A stretch of DNA of 64,000 bases. It comes from Thamnaconus septentrionalis. Taxonomy: Eukaryota; Chordata; Actinopteri; Tetraodontiformes; Monacanthidae. Shown here one piece after another: positions 24,501-43,850 of this stretch. Each line of letters starts with the position of its first letter. The first letter of the stretch is position 1. The notes beneath the pieces were generated by a model, which saw only the letters and a program-made list of their open reading frames with translations, was not told where the DNA came from and did no database searches. The position numbers and the translations under genes were made by a program. The stretch is from the NCBI GenBank assembly GCA_009823395.1, contig CM020511.1:11869001-11933000 (forward strand). The letters are read 5' to 3'.

Positions 24501-25373
24501 TAAGCTAATACAGAATCCTGGTGCTCGTTCCCAGACAGAAACGGTTAAACCTCCAAGCAGTGAGCACGTGTCTTTTGCGAAATGCCCAACTCCTGCTGTT
24601 TGATGACTACAAGGTATAACTGGCAAGGTTGGGCACAGGTGGCTGGTGACACACTGCACCTACAGTAGGTATTGTGGTTTACCCAACAGGAGCTAGATGA
24701 TTTGAGGTTTAGGTGGGGTCAAATATTTTTCCACAGCACTGGACCTGAACACAGCAGAGCGAACCATGACTGCAAAGTTGGATATTTAGCTTTGCAGTGA
24801 TACAATTTCACACTGTATGCATGCGGTTTTATGTTTTATTTGAATATATTAACACAAGTCAGTATCCTCTGGCCATTTAGCGACTACAAACCTGTGAACA
24901 TGGATATAATGGTAAAAACATGCCAAAACACAGAGTCAGTCACACAGCTCTTTAACGTCTGGATGTTTTGTCGTCATCAACAGGTCAGGCAAATCAAAGT
25001 TGCAATCACTTACTGTCAATTTGTTAACGGCTTGTGGGAAGTAAGTCACATCCTGTGATCATCAGTGACACAAACTGCCTGGAAGAGATGGTTTTATTTT
25101 TCTTTCTTGGGTCTCTTAATACAACGACCTTTCACATTACCTCCAATGATTTCCTCAAGTTCTATTTATTCAAGATGTTTTTATGTCGTGCTGCAGGTGG
25201 TGGGAACCCTGGTGGGGGTCAGTCTTCTGGCCCTGTTGACTTCGCCGCTGCTCCTGCTGGCCTCGCCCTGCATCCTGTGTTGTGTCTGCAAGCCCTGCGG
25301 TGATCAGAAGAAGAAGAAGAAGAAAAAGAAGAGGAAGAAGAGCGCCAGCCAGCCGGATTCCTCTGCGTCGTAG
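18528..25373 (+). CDS. rnf144b: RNF144B-like RBR E3 ubiquitin-protein ligase
   Basis: RING-between-RING ligase: RING1 recruits the E2, and ubiquitin passes through a RING2 cysteine thioester before reaching the substrate. Exons: 18528-18704, 19667-19771, 20225-20285, 21122-21335, 23198-23342, 23581-23670, 25197-25373. They total 969 nt, 322 aa, all junctions in phase. RING1 starts at CKLCL (about residue 34) and continues [14 protein letters not shown]. The IBR-type Cys-rich region spans about 115-185. RING2 runs [17 protein letters not shown]... with the predicted catalytic Cys213 in [23 protein letters not shown] is the family signature before a C-terminal membrane helix (265-295), typical of RNF144A/B. 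The RING2-to-TM part ([30 protein letters not shown]) is closer to RNF144B than RNF144A as I recall them. The tail is a long lysine run (about 302-312) not found in the mammalian protein I remember. The N-terminus differs from mammals, but the ATG is the first in frame. Confidence 0.9.
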
Positions 25374-26644
25374 CGCTTCCAGCTCTGGCCGGCACAGCGC
25401 AGGATCACTTTGCTTTATGAGGGTCCAAGGAAACTTTGAGAGCGCAAATGCGGCAAGGAGTCAAAAAATAAGTACTTGCTGTGAGACTGTGGAAAAGCGG
25501 ACCACCGACGACTCCAAGGGCTGGACATTACAGTAGTGTTGGGATGAGCACAGGAAGACTTTGCTAAAAAAAAACAAAAAAACAACAACAACAAAAAAGC
25601 CTCTTGTTTACAAGAGTTTGTACCTTTATGACATGTAGATATGAGGGGAATGAATGTATGTTACTGGCCTACAGTAGCTGTTTTCACATGCACACCAGTA
25701 GGTGGTACAGTGAAGATGGCAACTGTAAGAGTTTCTCTAGAACAGGGCTTTTTATAATCCCCTCTACACACACACACGCACACGCACACACGCACACGTT
25801 CTCACATAACTTAAATGCAACGCCACTTTCATATGCTAAACATTATGATGCCAAACCAGAGGTGTTGGGTGCTCAAGTGCCTCACTCTACAGTGCCTGGT
25901 GCTCGCTTATGTTTCTTTTTGCCTTCCATTTTTCTCTTTCTTATGCAAAACCTAGTGCATCCAGAAAATGGACAACTACTTGGGCTTGCGCGTTTTGATA
26001 ACGCGTTTGATTCACACATTCTGTGAATCCTCAAGACTGAATGCAGACAAGAATGCAAACCATTCTTTCAAAAAAAAAAAAAAAAATGTAAGCAGGCAAA
26101 CGGCATCACGAGTGCGCTGTGTATATACTGCACAGATAGAAAATCTAAGAGGGCTTTATTGGTGCACCGAAAAACAACAAATTCTGCGCTTGGCATGTGT
26201 CCCAGACCAAAAGGCACGAAGGAAAATATTTAGTTTTCTGAAGTGGGCGTCGATTGGTGTTTGAGGTCATATGTTGGCATTTCTATGTTTTCTTTTGATG
26301 TTTGTGCATCAGGTATTTTCTAAGGATGCAGCTGTCTCAAAAATAAACGTGCATCTGATGCTGCTGGGTTTTCCAGTGACATTAATCATTGGCCAGTTGT
26401 TTTTCCGTTACAGTCACCAGAAGAAGGAAGCAGAAGTTGACACTGCAGAAGTGAAAATCCATTTCTCCACTTCACAGCTGAAGGTTTATTTGTCATGGAA
26501 AAAGGCTCCTGATAAATGATCGCCATGTGATTTAAAGGCGTCGTGATACTGATGCACAACGCCTTAAATCAACTCAGGTTTACTTTCGTGTTGTTATCTA
26601 AGAGTGTTTTGATAAAATGAGTGAAAGTATATCTTAAGAATAAA
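25374..26644 (+). other. rnf144b 3' UTR
   Basis: Non-coding stretch after the stop, with CA/CG-rich simple repeats near 25768-25798 and candidate AATAAA signals at 26342-26347 and 26639-26644. No independent gene seen. Confidence 0.5.
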
Positions 26645-27169
26645 GTAAAAGTGGTGTTTTAGGGGAGAAAAGTATACAAATTCCAAAAAAAGTTGTGTAG
26701 GAATACAGGAAACAGCCGCTCATTTTACCCAGCTCAATTTTGGAAAGTTTAAATATTGATAATTAAAACTATTACAACAATGAAGCCAACATATGAGTAT
26801 GTCCGCGTATTGGCTAGTTTATACAACCTCAGAAAACAGTCATTTAAAAGCTGTCACTATTGCGCTTAATGGAGACTTTTAGCTAATATTCAGTTAAAAT
26901 GAAATGCCAGATGATAAATATCGACTACATAAGCAAGTATGATGTATACAACAAGAAGAGCATAATCGTAATCATAATCGCAGCAGAAAGAAGGGAAACT
27001 ACTTGGTTTCACTTTTGCATGAAGAGCAACGTAGGCAGAGAGAAAGCCGAGTCTCCGAAGGATACTTAGTGACACCTTGTGGTCTATGAGAAAACTGCGT
27101 TCATTCCTCCTGAACGTACGTGGACAAAAAAAGTGTCGTCAGGAAAACTTGCGTTGTTGTGGTCGAGAA

Positions 27170-30100
27170 ATGGCGACGCAGGGGGAGTTCTTCGCGGGTG
27201 AGCATTGCTACGTCGAGACCCAAAGTTAATTCCCGTGTGGTTCGAAGTGTATTTTAGTTTCTGTGTTGAGCGCGAGAGACGAACGACTCGAAGCTAGGCT
27301 AAAAACAACAAAAAAAAAAAAAAAAAAAAAAACCGAGACCACGCAGTAGTTCTCCATGCTGAAACCGTTGCACCCTAGTCTGTTTCTCCTGTTGACGGCT
27401 GTGGTCCCAGATGCGTCGAGGCGGTTGTATTCACACGCTGTTGCTCCCTGCAGGAATTCCCAAGATTCCCTACCGACCCACTGCTGGGGCCGGAGAAGTC
27501 ATGTGCTTCAAGCACTACAGTGCAGAAGAGGTGGGTGGGGTGCATTTACTGTCACGTCGTGTGCTTACATGCCATGCCTGCTCTGATTAAAAAGCAAATA
27601 TGTTGCGCGCAGGTGCTGATGGGGAAGAAGATGGAGGACTGGCTGAGGTTCTCGGTCTGCTACTGGCACTCCTTCTGTGCAACAGGTACTGAGGACGCAC
27701 TGGAGAGATTTTGCCTTACTTTTATCATGCATTCAACTTGGGCTTTTCATCTAGAGCCCTCCTGTGGGGTTATCTGTCACACGCAGGAGCTGATCCCTTT
27801 GGCTTCCCAACCCTGCACCGGCCCTGGAATGAAGGGACGCCTATGGACGCAGCCAAGAGGCGACTCCAGGCAGCTTTTGAGTTCTTCTCCAAGCTGGGAG
27901 TGAGAGACATTTCCTTCCACTCTGACAGTTATACGGTTGATTGTGAATGTCTTTCACACTGTGCTTTGTCTGTCTTTTTTCAGGTGAAATATTATACGTT
28001 TCATGACAGGTAACCCACCACGAAACGTAGATGAAACAGTTGACAGACGAATGCAATCACTGTGCACAGTATGGTAGAGTAGCGAGCCAAGTCTATTCTG
28101 CTGTTTGAATAAACACTTTATATGCATGAAAACACAGTAGTTGTTTATTTGTAGGGTGTAAGTGATGTCTGTTTCCTCTACAGGGACATGGCTCCTGAGG
28201 GCTCAACCCTGGAGGAGTCCAACAGGAATCTGGATGAAGTGACGGACCTGGCTCTCCAACTGCAGAGCCAGACTGGGGTCAGGGTGCTTTGGGTCACCTG
28301 CAATCTCTTTGCCCACCAAAGGTCATTATTTACGATAGCACTCAGGAGAAAAGTAGAGTAAAACTTAAAGTGATGCCTACTTGAGAAATTCATATGGAAA
28401 ATAAAATAATAGTTTTTTCCAAAATGGCAAGTAAAAGAATAATATGGAGAAGTTTTTGTCGTGTGACAGGTACATGAATGGTGCAGCCACTAACCCTGAT
28501 TGTCACGTTCTGGCTTATGCTGGTGCTCAGGTGAAAAAGGGAATGGATATTGCCAAGAAACTGGGTGCAGAAAATTTTGGTATGACATATATTGTCCTTA
28601 TTCCAAACATGCGTCTGTCTTTTAAGTTCTGCAGTATCATTTTTAATCCCGTTCTTCTCTTGTCCTCGCAGTGTTTTGGGGAGGAAGGGAAGGTTTCCAC
28701 TCCATCCTTAACACTGACGTTGCCTCTGAGCTGAAGCACATGGCCAGCTTCTTTAGAATGGCTGTTGGTAGGTGTGTGCAGTTATACATGTAACGAAATG
28801 AATTTTCCAAGCTTTTGGGATGCCCCTCATGATTACGTTTGTCTCTGCGAGCAGATTACAAAGAGAGGATTGGACTCAAATGTCAGTTTCTGATCGAACC
28901 TAAACCGAAAGAGCCCTGCAAACACCAGTACGACTATGGTAGGTTAGAACAACAACAGTAACACAACATGTGTGTTGCCTATGCATTAAAGGGAACATCA
29001 AATACTTTTCTCTCTTAGATGCCATGAGTGTGATAGGATTCCTGAAGCATCACGGTCTGGATAGACACTTTAAGCTGAACATTGAACCCAACCACACCAC
29101 CCTGGCAGGACATTCATATGAACACGATATTGTCATGGCGTCTGTGTGAGACATCTCAAACTTACCAGACATTTCGGACCTCTCATGCAATATCCAGTGT
29201 CCATGAGGTTGTATCATCTATGTTTCCTGACAGGTTTGGCATGCTGGGTTCAGTTGACTCAAACACTGGTTCCCCAGACCTGGGGTGGGACACCGATCAG
29301 TTCCCCATGGATGTCAAGAACACCACACTGGTCATGAAGGTGAGCTTATTGCTTTTATGTCATGTTTGGGCAGATGTGGGAAGTACTGAAGTACAAATTG
29401 TTCGTGACTGTGAGTCAGTGAGTAGATTTTTTCGGTATCTGTACCTTTCCATATTCTGACGACTTTTTACTTTTACTCTCTACATTTGTACACAAATATC
29501 TGTACTTTCTACTCCTTACACTGGAAAAATCATGCTGGTTACTTTTGTGTTTAAAAGATACAAATTCTGTTAAAAGTAATTTGATTATAGCACAAAGAAA
29601 AATGTAAATGTAGAAAATAACTAATTGGTCATTGTTACAGTTTGGTTGTGTTGCTGTTGAAAAAGAAAAACAAAATACAATATTGAGAGTATCAAAACTG
29701 TTAAAAAATTAATCAGATGTTCATGCAAGACCTGTAGTCAAGTTCAGTACAGATTATCTTGACATAACTTTTTCATTTTTGCAAAATTATCCTCGAATGT
29801 GTTATTTCATTCATGGCAAAAGTAGTTTTTACTTTTTACTTAAGTACCAGCACTTTCTTACTTTGCTTTCCTAAAGGAGTTGAATCAGTACTTTTACTTT
29901 TACCAGAGTATTTTTTTACACAATACTTTTACTTTTTGCCACCTCTGCTAAATTTCCTCAATGATCTTCACAGACCATTGTGGAACAAGGGGGCTTGCAG
30001 CCTGGAGGCCTGAACTTTGATGCCAAGGTGCGCAGAGAGTCCACCGACCCTGAGGACCTGTTCATCGCCCACATTGGGGCCATGGATACATTTGCACGGG

Positions 30101-30691
30101 GGCTCCGCAATGCTGTTCACATTATTGAGGAGGGGCTCCTTGCTGGTATGGTGAAGGTACGAATCAAGACTGTCACTTTATTTTCAACCGTGTTGCTGTA
30201 ATACTTCTCACTCCACCAGGGGTCGCCAGAAACCATGTACTTGTAGCTTCACAACGACCATAATACTGTTCACTAGGTGTATAATACCTTCTGTTTGGAA
30301 ACAGGAGCGATACTCAAGCTTCAGCCATGGCATTGGTCAGAAAGTGGAGGATGGATCTGCTTCCTTGGAGGAAATGGAGGTATGTTTATTTACCTACCTT
30401 TGCCTTGCTTAGCTTTAGCTCACTATTGGTTTACGACTGTTTTATGCAAACTATGTCATGAATTGATTGTACACCAAACCTATATATGAAAGCAAACTCG
30501 TTCACAAAGTGAATTATGGGTCTGATTTACCATCCGTGGCCTTTTACTTCTATAATCCTTTCAGTAAATGTATTGTAATGTATGTAATGTAAATGTTCTC
30601 CCTTCAGGCCTTCATCAAGCAGAATGGTGAGCCAAAAGTAACGTCAGGCAAGCAAGAGAAGTATGAATCCATCTTTAATCATTACGTATGA
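27170..30691 (+). CDS. Xylose isomerase (class II), intact and intron-rich
   Basis: Interconverts D-xylose/D-xylulose and usually D-glucose/D-fructose, with two divalent metals. Exons: 27170-27197, 27454-27530, 27613-27685, 27787-27899, 27984-28009, 28184-28321, 28470-28579, 28672-28767, 28855-28938, 29019-29145, 29234-29339, 29974-30156, 30305-30379, 30608-30691. They total 1320 nt, 439 aa, every junction in phase; class II enzymes are about 440 aa. The catalytic pair is H104 and D107 in TFHDRDMAPEG. Metal and substrate residues all appear present: E235 and K237 (IEPKPKEP), E271 and H274 ([12 protein letters not shown]), D299 (GSVDSN), D310 and D312 (GWDTDQFP), D342 (LNFDAK). FWGGREG and the SFCATGADPFG block are also there. 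No signal or targeting peptide is obvious, so it is probably cytosolic. Fourteen exons and vertebrate-like repeats in the introns argue against bacterial contamination. Such enzymes are standard in plants and bacteria but not in mammals. Confidence 0.93.
27309..27332. repeat. Poly(A) tract in xylose isomerase intron 1
   Basis: A run of about 24 A with one flanking interruption (aaaacaacaaaaa...). Confidence 0.8.
29367..29950. mobile_element. hAT-like miniature element in xylose isomerase intron 11
   Basis: The left edge reads cagatgtgggaagtactgaa. The right edge, on the opposite strand, reads cagaggtggcaaaaagtaaa. These are imperfect terminal inverted repeats of the CAGAGGTGG type. The interior is rich in 'aagtaaaagtac' phrases seen again at 32405-32960, so both may belong to one family. 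No target-site duplication was recognised. Confidence 0.45.
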
Positions 30692-30972
30692 GAACATCAA
30701 TACAGCGCAAGCATCTGTTAATGACTGACCTGAAGTAGAAGAGGTTCTGCCTCCATGGTGCTTACACATCTGCAATTGTAATGCTAGGCAGGTCAGACAG
30801 GTATTAGAAATTGCACTTGTGTTTTTTTCTTACCGATTTCAAGGATACAAATTCAAATGCAACAAACTGTCACTGTCCATATTAAATCCTGGGAGGTCGC
30901 TCTAATATGTTGTTAACATTCAATGTAACATACTGAGAAACTGACGTTAAGTGATGACCGCTTCCACCTTGC

Positions 30973-30978
30973 AATAAA
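30973..30978 (+). terminator. Poly(A) signal of the xylose isomerase gene
   Basis: AATAAA about 280 bases after the stop codon at 30689-30691; the first canonical signal downstream. Confidence 0.65.
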
Positions 30979-31017
30979 AACTCTATTCTTACCTCAACGT
31001 GATTATTTTTGGCATAC

Positions 31018-31020
<3 letters not shown>

Positions 31021-31071
<51 letters not shown>

Positions 31072-31121
31072 TATCTTAGTTTAGTTTATCTTAGTTTAGT
31101 TTAGCTTAGTTTAGTTTAAGT
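31021..31121. repeat. (ATT)n microsatellite followed by TTTAG-type repeats
   Basis: About 17 ATT units (31021-31072) run directly into a degenerate array of ttag/tttag units (about 31076-31121). Confidence 0.95.
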
Positions 31122-31639
31122 GACTTGCAGTTACTGCTTCAAAAAAGGAAATATTACCAAAATGTATCCAAAAAAAGCTCAACACATGCAATTGTCAGCT
31201 GATTTTATGAATACATGCTTTGGATTTGGGTTTGAGATTTAAATGAGATTTAAACTACTCTTTAAAATCAAACTTTCTTTTTTTTTGCAAGGGAAATAAT
31301 CCCAAGTTTAGACAGGGCTCACTGACAACAAACAGAACTCACACTCCAAACTTAATGTCAAAGCTGTTGTCAGAGAATGCGTCGCTTGTTGTTGCTTGTT
31401 GTTGACTTTGAACCTGTCCCTTAACATCACCTCAAAAGACCAAACATTCGTTGCCGGGGATGTGTGCAGAACTTTGGATGCCGTGAAAACGGCCTCAACT
31501 GAAAGACAGCGAAGGCTGCCGTGATATTGGACGGGCAGAGTAATCTATCGCGTCACATTTACAATCTCTGCCGCTGTGGCGCACGTCAAAGAAACGAAAC
31601 GTGTACCTTTCCCCCCCACTGACATCACATCATACTACC

Positions 31640-31830
31640 ATCCTGCCATTAGTCCGGCCAATCACAGGCCGGTGGGAGGGCCGCTGTGGCTGTGAAAATC
31701 CAATGGGCGGATAGCGTGAGCTCTGCTCACCGTCGCCTTACTTCGGATTGGTCAGTGAAGCTGTGAAGGGGGCGGGACATTCGACCCGTCAATTGGGAGG
31801 GAGAGCGCGTTTCTCATTATCATAATATAT
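31640..31830 (+). promoter_or_regulatory. sqle promoter with clustered CCAAT boxes
   Basis: Four CCAAT elements lie within 140 bases: CCAAT at 31658-31662 and 31700-31704, ATTGG at 31747-31751 and 31792-31796. A GC box, GGGGCGGGAC, lies at about 31768-31777. NF-Y (CCAAT) with Sp1 is the usual partner set for SREBP2-controlled cholesterol genes, and the sqle start codon is 200 bases downstream. I did not find a perfect sterol response element by eye. Confidence 0.5.
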
Positions 31831-32035
31831 TCAGGAGCATCTGTGCGGCTGGCTGTCGATACCTTGCCACGAGTTGGACAACCAGCACTTTGTTTTGAGT
31901 CGGCTTGTTCCAGCTCATCACTAATATTTAAACTAATAATAATTATATATATTTTTGACCCGGCAACAAACGTTATTTCTAACGTTACTCCTTATTTTTT
32001 TTTGTTTTTTTGCATATATACATTTTCCTTTCAAA

Positions 32036-39684
<7,649 letters not shown>

Positions 39685-40565
39685 GGTGTCCTCCCGCCCT
39701 CAACCCGGAAACGAGGAAAACAGCTTGAAAAAGTTTGTGTTTTCACTGGTTGCCTTCCTGATCCAAAATTTCACTGCTGTAGTCTGAAGTTCTGATTTTG
39801 CGACCGGGTGTTCTCTATGGTATGGCCCTGCTTCAGTGGAGATGTCCTACTTTATTGCCTCATGTTAGTTTGGAAATTTAGGGCTTATGCAACAATGCAT
39901 TGGCTGAGGCGCCGGCTTGCGCTCGCCCACTCAGTCTGCTCTGCAATAGGATCTACAGAGCGTTAACTCGCACCTTCCTTTACGCTGAATAATCAGTGCT
40001 GCTGTGTGATTATTCCTGCCAAACAGAGACGCTATATGGGAGATGGCGTTTGAATTTTTCAATGATTAAATAGCGAGACGTCTCTGTGCCTTTCCCCCCC
40101 AACCCCCTCCCTCCCTCCCGAGCTATTTTAGTCTGTGCTTAAGATGAACAATGATTTAAATGTGAAGCACTGATGATGTGACGTCATGGAACGGCAGGAT
40201 GTCTGAATGTTGTGTTGTCCTGTGGCAAAAATGCAAACTTTCCACCAGATTTTGTTAAAGGACTGGTCACTCTTTTCTAAGCGATTGTTTTGTCTTTCAA
40301 TGTTATGATAAGGAAATGTATGGATCATAATTCCTTAATGTTACACCAGCACAGGTGATGTAAACTGATCCCAGCAGGTTTCAGTAGAGAGCCCTACATG
40401 CTGCATGTGGATGTCTGAACGACGCCGTTTGATCAAGTCAGTGGATGATGTTCAGGTACCGCTTGCCTTGGCTGACACAGACTGAACTTAACTTAACTGT
40501 AATTCACCTCTGATTCCTGCACTGTCGTTTTCTCATGTGTCTGTTCGGAGCCGTACGGGCCCTTA

Positions 40566-40571
40566 AATAAA
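40566..40571 (+). terminator. Poly(A) signal of sqle
   Basis: AATAAA about 880 bases after the sqle stop codon, giving a 3' UTR of about 0.9 kb. Confidence 0.6.
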
Positions 40572-40589
40572 GGATTGTGAGAACTCTAT

Positions 40590-41770
40590 TCTGCAACAAT
40601 ACCACGTCGCTAAGATTTGTTCCTGTTGAACACGAACAAGTATGTCCACTAGATGGAGCCTAATAACAACATTGCCACGTTTCAGCTCTCAACAGGCTTG
40701 ATTATGTTACACTTTTGAGGTTAAGAGTCAGGAGACACAGGCCTATAGATGATGAGCTTGGATCACACTGTTGTTGCTAATTACTACAGCCTTAGACCCC
40801 CTGCTGCAATATATATATGTGCTACGGACTTATTAAAGCAGAGCAGAAAAACTAATGTGCTGGAGGATCCCCCGTCCCCGCTGTAATTAATGTAGGTGGT
40901 GATCATAGATCAAGCAAGGAGCCTTTGCTGGGTATTAGTTCATGGACATAGAGGTTAAAATATCATCATTTCCGGCTTGAGCAAGTACTGCACCGTGTTG
41001 TGCCCTGATTTGATTTATAATTAGTAACCTGATGGTGTAAAAATAAATAAATAAATAACAAAAAAAGTCAATATAATGCGTAATTCTACACTCCAGCCAG
41101 CAGATGGCAGTCGAGTTGACCTTTTAGCCTACTTTCTCCGGGTTGGAATTGACTGAGGACGAACGCGAAAAAACGAGCAGGCATGTGGGAGGAAAGTCAG
41201 AATATCTCTGAGTATCAATCGTTCAGCGTCAGGTTTTAAAAAAAGTATAAAAAGTATTTTGTACGTTCTTGGATTTTTTTTTTTTTTTCAGCGGAAAGAA
41301 GCGGGGTATTTAGGAGTCCTGTGGACACTGGGCATTCTAAACATTTTCTTCCAGTCTAAGTTTTAAACGTACCTCTTCTTTAGTTTATCGCAATGCATTT
41401 TAGAATCACCCTCTTGCCGCTTAAGTTTATTAACATTTATAAATCAAAGTAAATGCTGGCCAGGAGACCATTTTACTCCAACAAGTGACAAACTAAGACC
41501 CTGACACTCGGGAGGATCAACCATTTTTTGCAAAGTGTTTTGCAATAGTTGGATTGTGTTTTTGATGAGTTTTGAGGAAGAAAGACTTGCACTCCTTTAT
41601 GTTCGCTGACGCAATGTAATAATATAAGGAAATGCACCCACTCATAACTATAGGGGTTTTGGCAATGGGGAAATTGCTAAAATGTTCTACTATCCCTTTC
41701 AGTACACCGCCAGCCATCAACAGAAAGAAAATGAGCCTTGAGAAATTCACTCAGAAGCCGAGGTTACAAC
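40590..41770. other. Intergenic DNA between convergent sqle and oxr1
   Basis: No gene seen on either strand. It has AAAT repeats near 41039-41058 and a poly-T run at 41274-41288. Confidence 0.55.
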
Positions 41771-41772
41771 AA

Positions 41773-43850
41773 TTTATTCAGCTTTATTGTTATTTATACA
41801 TCACTGATACATTGTATTCTGGTGAAATAATTGGAAGAATTATCCATGTTACTCTTTGCGATGTTCCACGAGGACACTAATACTGGCGTGGAAGACCAGA
41901 AAGTGGGAGTGGGGGACTTTAGAGGGGAGGGCTTTGGACTGTACAGACCTCCCCTCAGCCTGCCGTCATCTGCCCATCGAAGGTCAGCCCGCCCGTGTAC
42001 CTACCTGTACCTGCTGACAGTCACCTGACAAGTCAGCCACATGAGGAGAGAAGCCCAATCCCACTACCTCGTTCTGTGACACCCCCCCCACCTGCCTTCT
42101 CCCTCTGAGTAACCCCTCCTTTTAAACACACAGAGCATTAGGGCATACCCTTATTGATATTGGTAGCAGCAAGCTTTCTACGAACAGTTAACATCTTAAT
42201 GATCTAAACGAAGAAGTACTGTACAGCTACTGCTAAGAGAATATAAGAACCTGGCCAATGATGCTCTTACACCAGATTAAAGTGCTAGAAGCAACCCACC
42301 AATCCACGCTATATATATTTATATCTTTATATAGCATTATATATATATATATAAATGTATATTTATACTTCTATATATATACATATAAATATACATATAT
42401 ATATATACGACATAAATCTGTTTAGTCATTTACAGGGTAATATACATTATATTGTAACAGCTGAAATTTCAGCACAAATAGATCACTGTCACACTTAACA
42501 GCAACATATATATGATTATATAAGTCTCTATATAATCATATATACAGATATATAATTGTCGTATATGCATGTAAAACAGTTAACCACGTCTCAGGCTTTT
42601 CCAATGATACCCAGAAAAGCGAGTGTGTATCAAGAAGACGTAAAAGCTTTACAGGTGTCTCTCTCTCGCGAAAGAGCGACGGGGTGGGGAGGGGGGGGGT
42701 GTCGCCCTCTGCAGGTATTTGAGGTCACAGGACAGTTATTTGCATATTCCACAAATCTATTGCAACACGTTACTGTCTACGAAAACAGTACAGCCGGCGT
42801 CCCCGCAGAGGGAGCCGGTGGTAGCTGGACTCACACGTACACCCACTGAAACGGAACATTACGATGACGGGTGATCTGATTATAGCTATGTGCTGTCAGA
42901 TGGTGTGCTATGACAGTGAACGACGGGAGGACTACAATACACGATACTCTATAATTTAGCCTCTGAAGACGACCCCGAACAGTAGTGTAAAAAAAACAGA
43001 AAACAAAAAATAAAACCCAAACTAACTCCGCCCCTCTACCAAACGCCCTCTCCTCTGTGAGTTCAGTGTCATCGTATCCTGCTGCTGCTGCTGCTGAGTT
43101 TCCCACCGACACTCCACCGTCACCCAGAGCAATGGAATGTGTTCAGCTTTTGTCTCGTTTGTTTTCCCGATGACCGGGTCTTCCCTCGGTCGAGGCTGAC
43201 AGCACAGTGAGTGAAGTGGACCAGGTTCTTGGGGGGTGTGTGTGTGTGTGTGTGTGTGTGGAGGGGTTGGGGATGGGGGTGGGGTCAGAGAGGGAGGGTA
43301 TCGGGCGCCGCCTCCAGCTCCTGTCAAGTTCAAGTGCACACTCTGGCTCGGTGCTGGCAGTTCTCGTTCTCTCCCTACCTCGCAGCAGTGCCCCAACCTC
43401 GGCCGCCACCACCGGCGCTGCCCCTCAGGTGAGAGGAGCTCTGATGGTCGCCTCAACCCGTTATGCCACACCCCCTCCGTTCCCCCGCCCACCACCGCCA
43501 CCGACTTGCCCTGCACTCCTCATCCCCCTTGCGCACCGTCCCCATTAGTTCTCATCGCTCCAGACGCTCCGCCTACTCTGCAAAGACGCTGCACAAGTCT
43601 TTTACAAGATACACACACAGGTAATTTTTCACAAAGGGGGCGGGGGAAAACAAAACAAAACAAAAAAAGCTCTGTAATAACTGCAGTAGTAACGCACAAC
43701 AAGCATCCGACGGCCGGCTTCCCGACCTGGGGAGCCCTGGTGGTGCGCAGTCAGGTTTGGGACGTTGCCATAGTTCGGAATGGACAAGGACTCCAGCGCT
43801 TGCCCCCTTTAGTAAGGACTCGTCTTTCCCCTCAGTGATGCACTGTTCCG
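41773..43850 (-). other. oxr1 3' UTR with poly(A) signals
   Basis: In minus-strand sense this follows the oxr1 stop codon (43851-43853). AATAAA hexamers at 41783-41788 and 41773-41778 end a roughly 2-kb UTR. It contains an AT/ATAT-rich block (42308-42550), a (CAG)n-like run (about 43080-43095) and a (GT)12 repeat (43237-43260). No separate gene is supported. Confidence 0.45.
42308..42550. repeat. (AT)n-rich low-complexity block
   Basis: Repeated atatat/tatata words with several short palindromes such as gattatataagtctctatat and aatcata. Confidence 0.8.

Noticed and set aside
31955..32035. Upstream in-frame ATG for sqle
   Set aside because: It would add a Phe/Leu-rich stretch from poly-T DNA; homology fixes the start at MWTFLGIA (32036).
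43236..43838. 200-codon Pro/Ser-rich plus-strand frame
   Set aside because: It lies across the oxr1 3' UTR, driven by a GT repeat and C-rich DNA; no start context, domain or splice signals.
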